NCBI GenBank assembly: GCA_037176905.1
Contig: JBBBWG010022335.1
Span: forward strand, 10,834-64,007
DNA from: Azolla pinnata
Lineage: Eukaryota > Streptophyta > Polypodiopsida > Salviniales > Salviniaceae
Reading direction: 5' to 3'
Length of the DNA stretch: 53,174 bases
The notes under the pieces were generated by a model. The model was not told the DNA's origin, did no database searches, and saw only the letters and a program-made list of their open reading frames with translations. Both the position numbers and the translations under genes were made by a program. This document shows, piece by piece, positions 1-11,400 of this stretch. Every line of letters starts with the position of its first letter. Within the stretch, counting starts at the first letter, position 1.

Positions 1-1050
1 GCCTTTCGTTTCCGTCTTTGCTTCTTCCTTTCTTCCTGCATTGTTGTGATACGGGGAAACTGTCGACGGCGGCGTTTCTGGAGCTTCTTTCTTGACCTTG
101 CAGCATTTCCATGGCTGGCTCTCTTGAAGCCCTAGCAGGCTCTCGCCTTTCGTTTCCGTCTCTGCTTCTTCGTTTCTTCTTGCATTGTTGTGATACGGGA
201 AAACTGTCTATGGCAGCGTTTCTGGAGCGTCTTTCTTGAACTTGCAGCGTATCCTTGAAGCCCTAGCAAGCTCTCGTCTTTCGTTTCCGTCCCTGCTTCT
301 TCCTTTCGAAATTCTTGCAATGTTGTGATACGGGAAAACTTGCAGCATTTCCATGGCGGCGTTTCTGGAGCTTCTTTCTTGAACTTGCAGCATTTCCATG
401 GCTGGCTCTCTTGAAGCCCTAGCAAGCTCTCGCCATTCGTTTCCGTCTCTGCTTCATCCTTTCTTCCTGCATTGTTGTGATACGGGAAAACTGTCGATGG
501 TGGCGTTTCCCGGACCTTCTTTCTTGAACTTGCTGCGTATCCATGGCTGCTCTCTTGAATCCCTAACAAGCTCTCGCCTTTCGTCTCTGCTTCATCCTTT
601 CTTCCTGCATTGTTGTGATACGGGAAAACTGGCGATGGTGGCGTTTTTGGAGCTCCTTTCATGAGCTTGCCGCGTATACCATGGCTGGATCTCTTGAAAG
701 CTCTTACAAGCTGTCGCCTTTCGTTTCCATCTCTGATTCTTCCTTTCTTCTTGCATTCTTATGATACGGGAAAACTGTCGATGGTGGCGTTTCTGGAGCT
801 TCTTTCTTGAACTTGCAGCGTATCCGTGAGCTCTAACAAGTTCTCGCCTTTCGTTTCCGTCTCTGCTTCTTCCTTCTTGCATAGTTGTGATATGGGAAAA
901 CTGTCAATGGTGGCGTTTCTGGAGCTTCTTTCATGAACTTGCTGCGTATACAATGGCTGGATCTCTTGAAAGCTCTTACAAGCTCTCGCCTTTCGTTTCC
1001 GTCTGTGCTTCTTCCTTTCTTCTTGCATTCTTGTGACATGAGGAAAACTG
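1..1050. repeat. Degenerate tandem repeat, unit about 126-158 bp
   Basis: About eight copies of a unit containing CTTTCGTTTCCGTCT, then TTGTGATACGGGAAAACTG, then GGCGTTTCTGGAGCTTC. The first motif recurs near 1, 147, 273, 431, 577, 715, 847 and 987, so unit length varies between 126 and 158 bp. Unit lengths are not multiples of three and open frames cross copies in shifting phase on both strands, so this is non-coding satellite-like DNA. The array probably starts left of the window. No transposon protein is visible. Confidence 0.85.
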
Positions 1051-1319
1051 TCAATCTTGGCGATGGCGTCTCCGCTGCTGCGATACTGTGACGATCGAGC
1101 TCGATTGATGATGATGATGGTGATAATACGTTCTGCTACATCCATCCGATCGACTGACTGTGGCCTCCCACATCGTATCATCATTCTTAGGGTTTTACCT
1201 TTCATGGCGTCTGGAACACGAAACTCTACCGCGCAGGCGTTCTTCTCCTCACAGCGGCGCTCCATGGCTTTGCATCGATGAGCTCTGTCAAGGAGGAGGA
1301 GCCATAGCCTGCATGGTGA

Positions 1320-1935
1320 GCCTAGGGTTAAGAAGTGCACCGTCTCCGCTAGGTTTAGGGTTTAGGGTTAAGAAGTGCTACTTCTTGTTCCTCGAGGTTT
1401 AGGGTTTAGGGTTAACAAATGCACCTTCTCCTCAAGGTTTAGGGTTTAGGGTTAACAGATGCACCTTCGCCTCTAGGTTTAGGGTTAAGAAGTGCTCCTT
1501 CCTAACTCAAGGTTTAGGGTTTAGGGTTTAGGGTCTAGGGTTTAAGGTTTAGGGTTTAGGGCTCCTCCTTCCTCAAGGTTTAGAGAGGTTATTTTAGGTG
1601 GTTCTTCTGACACAATGCTAGGTTTAGGGTTAACAAGTACTCCTTCCGACTCAAGGTTTTAGGGTTTAGGGTTGAGAAGTGCTCCTTCTGATACGAGGTT
1701 TAGGGTTAAAGAAGCGCTCCTCCTTCCTCAAAGGTTTAGGGTTTAGGGGTTAGGAAGTGCACATTCTGACTGAAGGTTTAGGGTTTAGGTGTTGTGCTTC
1801 TTCTTGACTCAAAGGTTTAGGGTTTAGGGTTTAGGGTTTAGGGTTGAGAAGTGCTCCTTCTTACTCAAGGTTTAGCTAGGAGTTAGGGTCAAGAGTGCTC
1901 CCTCCTCAAGGTTTTAGGGCCTATCTAATTAGGGT
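1320..1935. repeat. Degenerate telomere-type (TTTAGGG) array
   Basis: Many short runs of the 7-bp plant telomere unit TTTAGGG, up to about four in a row, are separated by a recurring spacer resembling AAGTGCTCCTTCTGACTCAAGG. The composite unit is roughly 45-60 bp and decays to the right. This is an interstitial telomere-like array and not a chromosome end, because unique genes lie on its right. No ORF is supported here. Confidence 0.85.
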
Positions 1936-2590
1936 TTTTAAGGTAAATTGGATGCATAACTTAGGGGCTTCTACAGATCAAATTGTAGAAGCTCCTCGAC
2001 ACAAGCTCGTAGGCCAAAACAATGTGGCCAGGGTCGAATCCTCGATTCAGCGTGCCAAACCCTAAATAAACCCTAGGAGATCTGGAGATGCCCTCGGTGT
2101 GACAAGAGTTACAATTAACAAATCCTGCGACAGAAAGCATCTACACACCGGTGTCACATACCATTGAAGCTCGGAAGACTACTAGTCAAAAGCCCATGCA
2201 GAGAATGAGAAGAGAGCTGCAACAAACGCGAACTGGCTCTAATTGCGGGTCAAGGTCCAGGTCGAGGTAAATATAGCAGAATGCAAACGGGTCAAGGGAT
2301 CTCGATGTGTAAGTTGAACACCTGCCTATATAAAGAAAGGCAGGTGCAAACTCGAAGTCAAGATTATCATGGGTACCAACACAAAATGGCTTAAGTGTAT
2401 ATCTATGCATATAAAGGCATGAATCTTATCTGCTTGATAATATGAAAGTCATTAGAGCCACTGAGTGGAAATCATATATGATAGCCACATGGTGGGCACG
2501 CATAAGAGCTAGATTAGTATAAAACGTTAGTTACACCTCATTATTAACCATCCCGATTTAACATGAGTTTTTAACGCTCCTGATAATTTA
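1936..2590. other. Intergenic stretch without a recognisable gene
   Basis: Unique-looking, moderately AT-rich DNA. I see no conserved coding sequence, RNA gene or clear mobile-element end. Short frames on both strands resemble no protein I know. Confidence 0.6.
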
Positions 2591-3080
2591 AAGTTTTGTT
2601 TCTTATCTTGTTTTTCCTTCTTTTTTTTCTCGTCGTATTCTTGTGTTCTAAGTTTCATCGTTTTTCTCAAGTCTTTGGCGCTCCTACATTGCATTTCATG
2701 AAAATAAATTCTTGTTTTTATTTCCCATTGCCATATTGTTGTTTTGCAAGTTCATCTTGTTTTCTATCTCCCAATAATAAATTCTTGTTTTTTTTTTGTG
2801 ATATTGTTGTTTTCCAGTATAACACGAGTTTTCGGTGCTCCTGATAATAAATTCATGATATTCTTGTCTTATGAGCTCTATCGTTTTTCCTAATTTAACG
2901 CAAGTCTTTGGCGCACTTGTACTCTTATCTCCTAACAAATTATTTCCCTCCCCCCCCCTTGTTGCCAGACTGTTGTGTTCCAAGTTCATCCTGTTTTCTA
3001 TCTCCCGACAATAAATTCTTGTTCTTTATTCCCTTGGTTGCCATACAGTTGTTTCCTCCAAAGTTCATCCTATTTTTCCA
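2590..3080. repeat. Duplicated T-rich segment (about 250-bp spacing)
   Basis: Two or three imperfect copies of a T-rich block share the phrases CAAGTCTTTGGCGC, CAAGTTCATC(T/C)TGTTTTCTATCTCCC and AATAAATTCTTGTT. They occur near 2670-2790 and again near 2900-3020, with fragments at about 2830-2860 and 3060. The block carries stops in all useful frames and looks like a diverged tandem duplication of non-coding DNA. Confidence 0.6.
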
Positions 3081-3089
3081 GTTTAGGGT

Positions 3090-3230
3090 TTAGGGTCAAT
3101 GGTCAACGGTCAACGAGGCTCAAACGCAGCGGAGTGCCGGGATCAACAAAGTCAATGCGGTCAAGGAGGTCAATGCAGGTCAAGGTCAAGGGACGGAAAA
3201 GTCAACGGGCTTGACGGGTCAATGCACCTG
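3090..3230. repeat. GTCAA-rich cluster (W-box-like cores)
   Basis: About ten GTCAA pentamers lie within about 130 bp, most as GGTCAA, whose complement TTGACC contains the W-box core TTGAC. They are irregularly spaced in unique sequence right after a short TTTAGGG tract at 3084. WRKY factors bind such cores, but no convincing gene starts just downstream, so a regulatory role is unproven and this may be only a GGTCAA-type simple repeat. Confidence 0.45.
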
Positions 3231-3538
3231 TGGAAAGAAGCGTTGTCGCCACGAACGCAGAAAGCCGAAGCCATGGAAGCCGGCGATGATGAAGGCGATG
3301 GCGAGCTCCGACTTGGACGCCTCCCCAACAGGTAAGCTCCGACATCCCTTCCGTTCGCTCCTTTCCTTTTCTTTCCTGCGCGGGCTCCGCCAGAACAAGG
3401 CATTTCTGTTCCGGCCGATGCTCGAGAGATGCGTTCCCATCCATGGATCACACGTTGGGAGCTGTCCATTAGACCACCGCACATGCTCTCTCTCTCTCTC
3501 TCTGCTGACTGAGATTGCCTTCTGCTGGCTGGAAAGTT

Positions 3539-3910
3539 GAAACTGAGACCTTTGCAGAAACGTGGTGTGTCCAGATTCTGCACAAATGGTCATGGACTCC
3601 GATTGTGCTTGAAACTGAGACCTTTGCAGAAACGTGGTGTGTCCAGATTCTGCACAAATGGTCATGGACTCCGATTGTGCTTGAAACTGAGACCTTTGCA
3701 GAAACGTGGTGTGGCCAGATTCTGTACAAATGGTCATGGACTCCGCTTGTGCTTGAAACTGAGACCTTGCAGAAACGTGGTGTGTCCAGATTTTTGCACA
3801 AATGGTCATGGATGCCGATTGTGCTTGAACCTGAGACCTTAGCAGAAACGTGGTGTGGCCAGATTCTGCTCAAATGGTCATGGACTCCGATTGTGCTTGA
3901 AACTGAGACG
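3539..3910. repeat. 72-bp minisatellite, five copies
   Basis: Five consecutive copies begin at 3539, 3611, 3683, 3755 and 3827, each exactly 72 bp from the next, and a sixth copy starts at 3899 and diverges after about 12 bp. A unit starts GAAACTGAGACC and contains CACAAATGGTCATGGACTCC. Because 72 is a multiple of three, frames stay open as 24-residue repeats in two forward and at least two reverse frames. Copies 4 and 5 carry compensating 1-bp changes. Having both strands open argues for a minisatellite over a protein. Confidence 0.9.
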
Positions 3911-4185
3911 TCGGAAAAATGTTCATTTCTTTCTGCACGGCGGCAGATCGTCGTTATCCTAACCGTCGGCTCATGCGATCGAAACCTAGGCCTGAGATTT
4001 GTTTCCCAACGTGGCAGGAGCCTCCATTGTGCAGCAGAAATGGTCGTTGGCTTGTGATTGTGCTTGAAACTGAGACCTTGGAAAAAAAAATGTTCCTTTC
4101 TTGCTTGGCTGCAGACCTTATCCTAACTGTCCACTTATGCAAATCGAAACCTAGACCTCGGAGTCGTTTCCCGATGGTGTTCAGC
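3893..4185. repeat. Two-copy repeat, unit about 167 bp, fused to the 72-bp array
   Basis: A block starting GTGCTTGAAACTGAGAC at 3893 recurs at 4060. It continues with GGAAAAA..TGTTC..TTTCTT, TTATCCTAAC and ATCGAAACCTAG in both copies. The head of the block is the end of the 72-bp unit, so the minisatellite probably grew from one edge of this longer repeat. No coding potential was recognised. Confidence 0.65.
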
Positions 4186-5530
4186 GTTATCCCAATAGAA
4201 CCGTATGCCCACAGTAAGCCTGGTGATTTGTGGAAGAGCATGCGAGCTTTGAACTGTATCACTTGTTTGAACAGCGAAATGAAGAGCTCAAAATTGGAAT
4301 TGAATGGTATGGCCACATCATCTTGATGCTTTCTGATGAAAGTATCAGCTCCAATCTGTAACTCTTGTTTAAAAGAAAGTGAACGTGAAGGAAAGGAATT
4401 GAACAATTTCCTACAGTGTGTGGTGCTTGCTGCAGGAACATGTGATATCCACAATCTTAAGTTTGCACAGAAAAAGTCGTTGAAAATGGCAGAATTTCCA
4501 CAACAGCATCACTTTCTGAAGCTATCTAGTCTGTAAAACCAAATACACAGAAGTTTATGTTTTTTTCTGTTGTGGGTCTATTCTTGTTTATGTTTTACAG
4601 AGAAGTATCAGCATCTCAAGCTGCTAGCAAGAATGGACTCCTAAGGACAACTGCAATCCGGAAGTGTCTGACAATTAACCCTGCTGCCTCAATAAATCTC
4701 GAATAATGCTAGGCACCATGTTAAAGAGACTGTTGAGACCATGGGCTCAAGTAACATTGTTTCACAAAGGGTATAAAATATATGGGTTTTAATAGCATTG
4801 AGTTGCGTCATCAACCTAACATGGGGTATTTTGTCAGAGGCATTGTGAAACTTCAAAAAGGAACAATAAATTTTGATAAGTGCTTCAGCATCTTCAAAGA
4901 TGGCTATCAAAGTAGGAATATGATCGAGAGTTGTGAAACCCTTTCTAAGCCTCCGAGTCCATGAGATATTGTTATTCTCTGCAATATGATTACGTGAATT
5001 GTAGTAGTAACACGTGTTACTTGGCTAAGCAGTGGCCAACCATAAGAGTCTTTAATTTATTAGGTACCATTGGATCCCACTCGTGCACACCCTACAAGAA
5101 TGAAAGAAGGGCAAAGAATTGACCAGGATAGTTGATAACTATATAAAGTTTCAATTGCCTATAGGAACTCTGAGTCTGAAAGCAAGAGATAACATAAGCC
5201 TATGATCATTATTGCATATATTTATTGTGTCAGCGAAAGTAATTAAGCACTTTCTTTTTAAGTAAATATGACAAAAAATAATGATGAACCCTAATACTTA
5301 TGTGGAAAGTTTATGGACTACCTTGTTATGAATGTAAGTAGTACGCGTTCTACGCGACTTGGAAGCACAATATTCCTGGTCGTAAATCCCAATTTTGTGA
5401 CCGCTTCACCATGTCTGTCTGTAATATATCTCTGTAGAAGAAACTCCCTAGATGTACATCTAGATGTAGAGCTATTTGTTGAAACGAGCAGTACGTGCTA
5501 TTCAAGTAAAGGTTTCGGGAAATATTTTCT
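4186..5530. other. Intergenic region upstream of PPR gene 1
   Basis: AT-rich, with only short frames on either strand (for example 4336-4536 and 4782-4964) that match nothing I know. An in-frame TAA lies about 24 bases before the PPR start codon, so the PPR exon cannot extend further left in the genomic frame. The promoter and 5' leader of the PPR gene presumably lie here; I could not fix a TATA box or start site. Confidence 0.55.
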
Positions 5531-7801
5531 ATGGAAATAAAAAATGAAGCCGTTGATTATATAACCCAACTCAAAGCTTGTGCTAAGAGGAAAGATTTGT
5601 ATAGAGGGAGTCAATTACATGCTTATATTCTGAAAAGGGGGTTGTTGGAAAAGAGATCAGATCTTGCAGCTTCATTAATCAGTATGTACTCCAGATGTGG
5701 TGCGATTGAAAAAGCACAAGCATTGCATGATGGCCTCCCAATCCCAAGTGTAGTATCTTGGAATGCTCTGATTGCAGGGTATGTCCAATGTAGGCAAGGT
5801 CATGAAGCTTTAGACTGTTTCAATCAGATGAAAAGGAATGATGTCTCTCCCAATTCCATCACTTATGTTAGCATCCTGAAGGCCTGTGGAATTATGAAAG
5901 GTATTGATGAAGGTAAACAGATCCATGATGAGGTTATTCAGAGGGGATTTCTGCAGAAAAATGTTGCGCTTGGTAATACTTTGGTGGACATGTATGCTAA
6001 ATGTAATGAGCTTGCAAAAGCTCAAGACGTTCTCGAAGATCTTCCTGTCAGGGATATATTTTCTTGGTCTGCTCTAATTTCCGGTTACACCCGAAACGGG
6101 CATGGCCATGAAGCACTGAAATGTTTTGAACGTATGAGCAGTGAGGGTTTATCTCCTGACACTGTTGCATTCACTTGCGTTTTGAAGGCATGTGGCAGCA
6201 CAAATAACCTTGGGAAAGGTATAAAATTTCATGAGGAGATCGTTAGGAGGGGATTATTAGAGAACAATATTGTCCTTGGTAATGCTTTGGTAGATATGTA
6301 TGCGAAATGTGGTGTGCTTAGAAGAGCACGACTAGTGCTCAATGAACTTCGTGCTAGGGACATTGTTTCTTGGTCTTCGTTAATTGGAGGTTATATCCAA
6401 TATGGGCAAGCTCATGAAGCACTCGAATGTTATGAGCAGATGAAACAAGATGGCATTACCCCTGATGTGGTTACCTTCGCTAGCATTTTGAAGGCTTGTA
6501 GTAGCACAGGATCTGTAATCAAGGGTGCACAAATTCATAATGAGGTTCTTAGAAGAGGTTTGCTAGGAAAGTACATCATTCTTGGGAATTCTCTGATTGA
6601 TATGTATGCCAAATGTGGTGAAGTCACAAAAGCTCGTGAAGTTCTTGAAAGTATTCCTGCTCGAGATATAATCTCCTGGTCTGCACTTATTTCAGGATAT
6701 GTCCAACAGCATCAAGGTCATGAGGCATTAAGCTGTTTTGATCGTATGAAAGGAGAAGGCTTGTTTCCACACGTGGTAACATTGACCTGCATTTTGAAAG
6801 CTTGTGGCGATACAGGAGCTATTGACAAGGGCGAACAAATTCATAATGAAATTATTAGCAGGGGTTTTCTGGAAAAGAATTCTGTGGTCGGCAATGCTCT
6901 AGTGGACATGTATGTTAAATGTGGCCTACTTAGGAAAGCGCATCAGGTGCATGATAATCTAGAGATTCGGAATGTTGTTTCTTGGTCTGCATTAATCGCT
7001 GGCTATGCCCAACAGGGACAAGGTCGTGAAGCATTAAACTGTTTTGAAAGATTGAAAGGTGAGGGCATCTCTCCAGATATGGTCACCTTTGCTTGCACTT
7101 TGAAGGCCTGTGGCACTGCAGGCGCTATTGACAAGGGCAAAGAAATCCATGATGAGATTATTCACAAGGGCTTGTTGGACAAGGATATTGTGCTTGGTAA
7201 TGCGTTGGTGGGTATGTACGCAAAATGTGGTGTGCTTGCAAAAGCGGAGGAAGTACTTAAAGATCTTCCTAACCGAAACACGGTCTCTTGGTCTACGGTA
7301 ATTGCAGGGTATGCTCAGAGAGGGTTAGCTTCTGAAGCATTGAACTGTTTTGAACGGATGCGAGATGAGGGTTTTTCTCCGGATGCAGTCACCTTATTAT
7401 GTGTTCTCAATGCATGTAGTCTCTCGGGTTTATTTGATGAAGCCGAAATTCATTACAAAAATATTCGCAGCAAGTATGGAGTTTCACTGAATTTAGAGCA
7501 TCATACATGCATGATTATTAATTTTGGACGCGGAGGTCACTTTGACCAAGCTATCTCATTCATTAGAAGAATGCCATCTTATGATCATCTTCCAGTTTGG
7601 GTCGCTTTACTAGCCGCATGTAGAAAATGGGGAAATGTGAAGCTGGGGAGGTTGGCATTTGATCAAGCAGTCCAATTAGATAAGAATTGTGCAGCAGCTT
7701 ATGTTCTAATGTCTGATATTTATGCAGCAGCCAGATTACAAGAGGGCACAGAGAATGTGCAAGCTACAAGAACAATCCAGCCAACCATGCATGGGCATTG
7801 A
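5531..7801 (+). CDS. PLS-type pentatricopeptide repeat protein (PPR gene 1)
   Basis: A single-exon frame of 756 aa made almost entirely of PPR helical hairpins. Modules of about 101 residues repeat six times. Each carries a core like LVDMYAKCG (near residues 52, 152, 253, 354, 455 and 556), then a VSWSALISGY segment, then SPDxVTFxxILKACG. The end (PVWVALLAACRKWGN, then AAYVLMSDIYAAA) is the E-type extension of plant organellar RNA-editing and processing factors; no DYW deaminase is present. Family knowledge predicts sequence-specific RNA binding in chloroplast or mitochondrion. No obvious transit peptide precedes the repeats, so the true N terminus may be on an unseen upstream exon. The last 12 or so residues look out of frame: the shifted frame reads ALKAMGIREERPNN to a stop at 7839. 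Codon use is AT-rich, unlike PPR gene 2. Confidence 0.9.
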   Translation: MEIKNEAVDYITQLKACAKRKDLYRGSQLHAYILKRGLLEKRSDLAASLISMYSRCGAIEKAQALHDGLPIPSVVSWNALIAGYVQCRQGHEALDCFNQMKRNDVSPNSITYVSILKACGIMKGIDEGKQIHDEVIQRGFLQKNVALGNTLVDMYAKCNELAKAQDVLEDLPVRDIFSWSALISGYTRNGHGHEALKCFERMSSEGLSPDTVAFTCVLKACGSTNNLGKGIKFHEEIVRRGLLENNIVLGNALVDMYAKCGVLRRARLVLNELRARDIVSWSSLIGGYIQYGQAHEALECYEQMKQDGITPDVVTFASILKACSSTGSVIKGAQIHNEVLRRGLLGKYIILGNSLIDMYAKCGEVTKAREVLESIPARDIISWSALISGYVQQHQGHEALSCFDRMKGEGLFPHVVTLTCILKACGDTGAIDKGEQIHNEIISRGFLEKNSVVGNALVDMYVKCGLLRKAHQVHDNLEIRNVVSWSALIAGYAQQGQGREALNCFERLKGEGISPDMVTFACTLKACGTAGAIDKGKEIHDEIIHKGLLDKDIVLGNALVGMYAKCGVLAKAEEVLKDLPNRNTVSWSTVIAGYAQRGLASEALNCFERMRDEGFSPDAVTLLCVLNACSLSGLFDEAEIHYKNIRSKYGVSLNLEHHTCMIINFGRGGHFDQAISFIRRMPSYDHLPVWVALLAACRKWGNVKLGRLAFDQAVQLDKNCAAAYVLMSDIYAAARLQEGTENVQATRTIQPTMHGH

Positions 7802-8484
7802 AGGCTATGGGAATTAGAGAGGAGCGGCCAAATAACTGAACTGACAACACAGTTAGAGATTTGCAGTGGCAGCTATTGTGGATCATAAGGAAGCAATTCA
7901 CTTTGGAGAGTCAGCAAAGTGCAGATTCCACAGATGCAATGGATATCATCGAAATCATGCAGGAAATGTGGTTGCATCAGTTGGGAGCTTCGATTAGCTT
8001 ATTTTCCAAACACTGGATCTGGATTTAAGCGTCCACGATCAGAGTCTGTTCTACTATTCCAAATAGTAGATCCGGATTTGAGTCTTAAGGAATGGATCAG
8101 TAGCCTGACCTCTTTAAACAGAATCTGCCCACATTCCGAACAGCAGATCTGGATTTGAGCTCGGTTTGTACGATTGGAGTTTTACATCAAATGAGGAACA
8201 AAATCACATTCTCAGTAATGCAGACTATTTTCCAAATGCATTCCTCAACAGCATAAGAAAAACCACACTGATCACTTGAGAGCACTGGCAACAAAAGTAC
8301 AGTGAGCTAGATTTAAATGTACATTCATCTAATCAAATCATCAGTTCGGTGGAGTCTTGCGCGTCATAGAGATGTAATTCCTCCATCAAAGCCTTTCCAT
8401 GCATGATGTTGTTGCACCATTGCCAAAAAAAAAATTGGGAAGATTTCTTGCCCTTCTCAAAAGATTTGTATGTAGCCTTTAGGG
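7802..8484. other. Convergent intergenic region
   Basis: Holds the 3' flank of PPR gene 1 (including the shifted-frame tail to 7839) and, on the other strand, the 3' flank of the FRIGIDA-like gene. A CAGATCTGGATTTGAG-like phrase recurs at about 8015-8160 (three loose copies with GATCTGGATTTAAG/GATCCGGATTTGAG). No further gene is recognised. Confidence 0.5.
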
Positions 8485-11400
8485 CTATCTCCTATATACA
8501 GGAAGATAATTGGATGAAGGCATATTGCTGTTATGCATATGGTTGGGAGGGGTTATGATGCTGGCATGAGGACGAACATTGCCGCCAATTGGGAAGTTGG
8601 ATGGAGGAATACTGTTAACATGTGGATAGTTGGATGGAGGTAAACCTGCTCCGTGTCGGAAGTTACCACTCGATCCTGAACCTCCCGGATATGATGAAGA
8701 TGCACTCGAAATGCGCAAGTCAGCTCCATTGAGTGAGGCTGCTTCTCTCGCATATGGATCAGATTGCGATCCGAGGTTTCTACCACTGTATCCATAACCT
8801 GCGCTGTAGATCGAGCTTGGCCTTCTTTCATAGTCATATCGACTGGCTGAAATGTACGAAGAATGGTACGATGCCCCAAAGTCTGTAGCGAGATAATCGC
8901 TGTGTCCCACAGGCCGACTGAGATCGGTAAGAACATATTGGCCTCTTTCGCCAGCGCCCAAAGCGTTGCTGGATCTGCCAACAATGCCAAACGTCGGATC
9001 TGGACCAAAACGCATGTCGACGTTGACCGCCGACTCTTGGATGATGTTCTTCACAGTTTTCCTTTCTTGTTTCAGCGCTGTGGATGCCCTTTTCCTCTCT
9101 GATTTCTCCTCGTTCAACGCTGCAATCCGCTTCTTCAACACCTCCGGAGACACGATGGCGCTCAAATTACACTCTTCTATGGTCTTCAACGCATTTTTCA
9201 GAGCTGACATCTGCTTCAGATGTGCATCATTCTGCCATCAAAAGGAAAATTCTCATCAGAACACAAAGAAGACCCTTCAAATATAGAAGTTTCCGTCAGG
9301 AAACCGACTTAACATGCAACATACCAAGCCAGATGCTTTGGATCGAGCTTTCTCTACCAGTAACTTGGCTGCTTTTTCCGAATCTTCTAAGTATGTTTTC
9401 AGAAGATGGCTTGGGTCAAGCTTGTCCATTATACCAAACGACGATGCAAAAGAAATCGCCTGTAGCGGCTTGCCTTCTTTAATGAGCTTGTCAACTAATG
9501 CTGTATTCAAAATGGAGATGTTAGATCAATAGACGATGTTTGAGCACCATGCTACAAAAGAAATTGTCGGCATAAAACAAAAGATATCTGAACCATGATT
9601 CGCATAGAAGTGAAAACTTCTTATTAGCTGATTGACGCACCTCAACTCTTAGGTCGTAAATGAATTCTAACAGTTCTATGCTATTACTCAGATAAGCTCT
9701 CTTTTCTTACTGTTCATATCCTCTAGCTTCCCCCTCTGACCTTAACCAATTTGTTTTCTTTTACAGTTTTCCTTTCCCTCATAATGTCCAAACTTCTCAC
9801 TTGATCATCTAGTAGAAAAATGAAAACTACCCACTTTTTGATACATTACCATGTCTTCTACACATTCTAAAAATTGGATGCTGTTATTCATTAAAAATTT
9901 GTAAAGGATTTTTAATCACCTCGATGTTATACATTAATACATACTTTTACAAACCTGGTACTAGTTACGTGTCTAACCTTTGACCCATCGAGTGTTTGAG
10001 CACCAACAATGACTTATTGGCAAATTTTGAAGCACGTTCTATATTTTGCAAATAATTCTGTTAGAACTAACCTAACAACTCCCTAGCCATTGAATATCTG
10101 ATGCTTCATTCATCAGTTTCTTCAAAAAAGATGCTTTTACCCTTTTTTCAGAACACATTTTGAGAAATTCAGTCAATAAGAACTACACCTCCTTTCAAAG
10201 GAACTCAGACCAAATCTAGAAAATTTCAATCATCCAATATCTGTGATGCTTAATCGATGAATCATTAAGAGCTAAAACTTTAATCAACCTGACTGGATGA
10301 TGTTAGCCACCATGAAACACACTCATTTTTGCGAAATAAATTAGCATTTCCTAGTTCATTGGGCTCAAACCTAGTATCAATGATTACCTACCTTGAGCAC
10401 CAACAAATTTCTATATGAACTTTTAGAATATCTTGTTTGTGTTGATCCATCGATTTTTTTCGGTCCAAGATTGGCGACCCTGTTATAAGTTCTTAAACTG
10501 GAAACCGGATGTTAATCACCCACAATGTGTTTGAATCACCAACCTGGTATCCTCTCAGTTAGACCGAGAGCTCGACATAATGTTGGTGCCATGCCACGAC
10601 GGGATATGGAAGTGACATAACTCAACAAATCATCACCATCATACTCTGTTCCAAGTCCGAATGTCGCAAGGAATTGTAGAAAGAGATGCACCTCGAGGTT
10701 AAAATCATCTTTTCTCTGACTATCAAGCCTTGATTTCAGATGTCTGGCGATCACCTTTGCGAGCTCTCGAGCATCGGCAGGAACTACAGGGTAAGCCGAT
10801 CCCAGAATGGGATCCGCGATAACTTCTGAAAGATTTGACAGAAGAAGTATACAAGCTTGGCAAGCCTTGCTATTGAAAGCAGGGCTCTTAACATCTTCGT
10901 AGACATCAAATGCCTTCAAGACGATTCCGCAAGGATCGGCACAAGCTTGAAGCGCCGAACGCAAGTCCATCGATCTCTCCTGCATCTCTTTGATATGCTC
11001 TGAAGTGAATTCTCGGAGGCCTTTCCCATCGTTCCTCTCTACGAGAAGCTTCAATTGTAGCAAGGCGTGTCCTTCAGAAGCCCCTTTGGCTTGACTTATG
11101 GCTTCTTCAAGGCTAACTGTGCCATCAGATGTGCGATTGCCTCTCATCGGCAAAGAAGCTTCCTTGATGCGCTTCGGAATCACTTCATCCTCGCGATACT
11201 GAGGATCTTTCCTCTTCCTTTGATTCTCGTCCATCCCACTCATTTCAGCTTCGTTCTCAAATTTTGTTCTTTTGCTTTGGAGTTCATCCTTCTGTTGAAT
11301 TTCTTTGTCGTTCTTGGGAGATCCTGATGGTGTATCCTGTTCCATTTCTTTTCCCTTATCCTTGTTCCCTGATTGAGTACTCCCTAAATCAACCTTATCT

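Noticed and set aside
132..1340. Reverse-strand frames of up to 193 codons at the left edge
   Set aside because: They run through tandem repeats whose unit length is not a multiple of three and change register between copies.
7871..7997. Possible relic of a DYW-type ending after PPR gene 1 (FHRCNGYHRNH)
   Set aside because: The resemblance to the DYW tail is too weak: no HxE active site, no paired cysteines in order and no DYW tripeptide.
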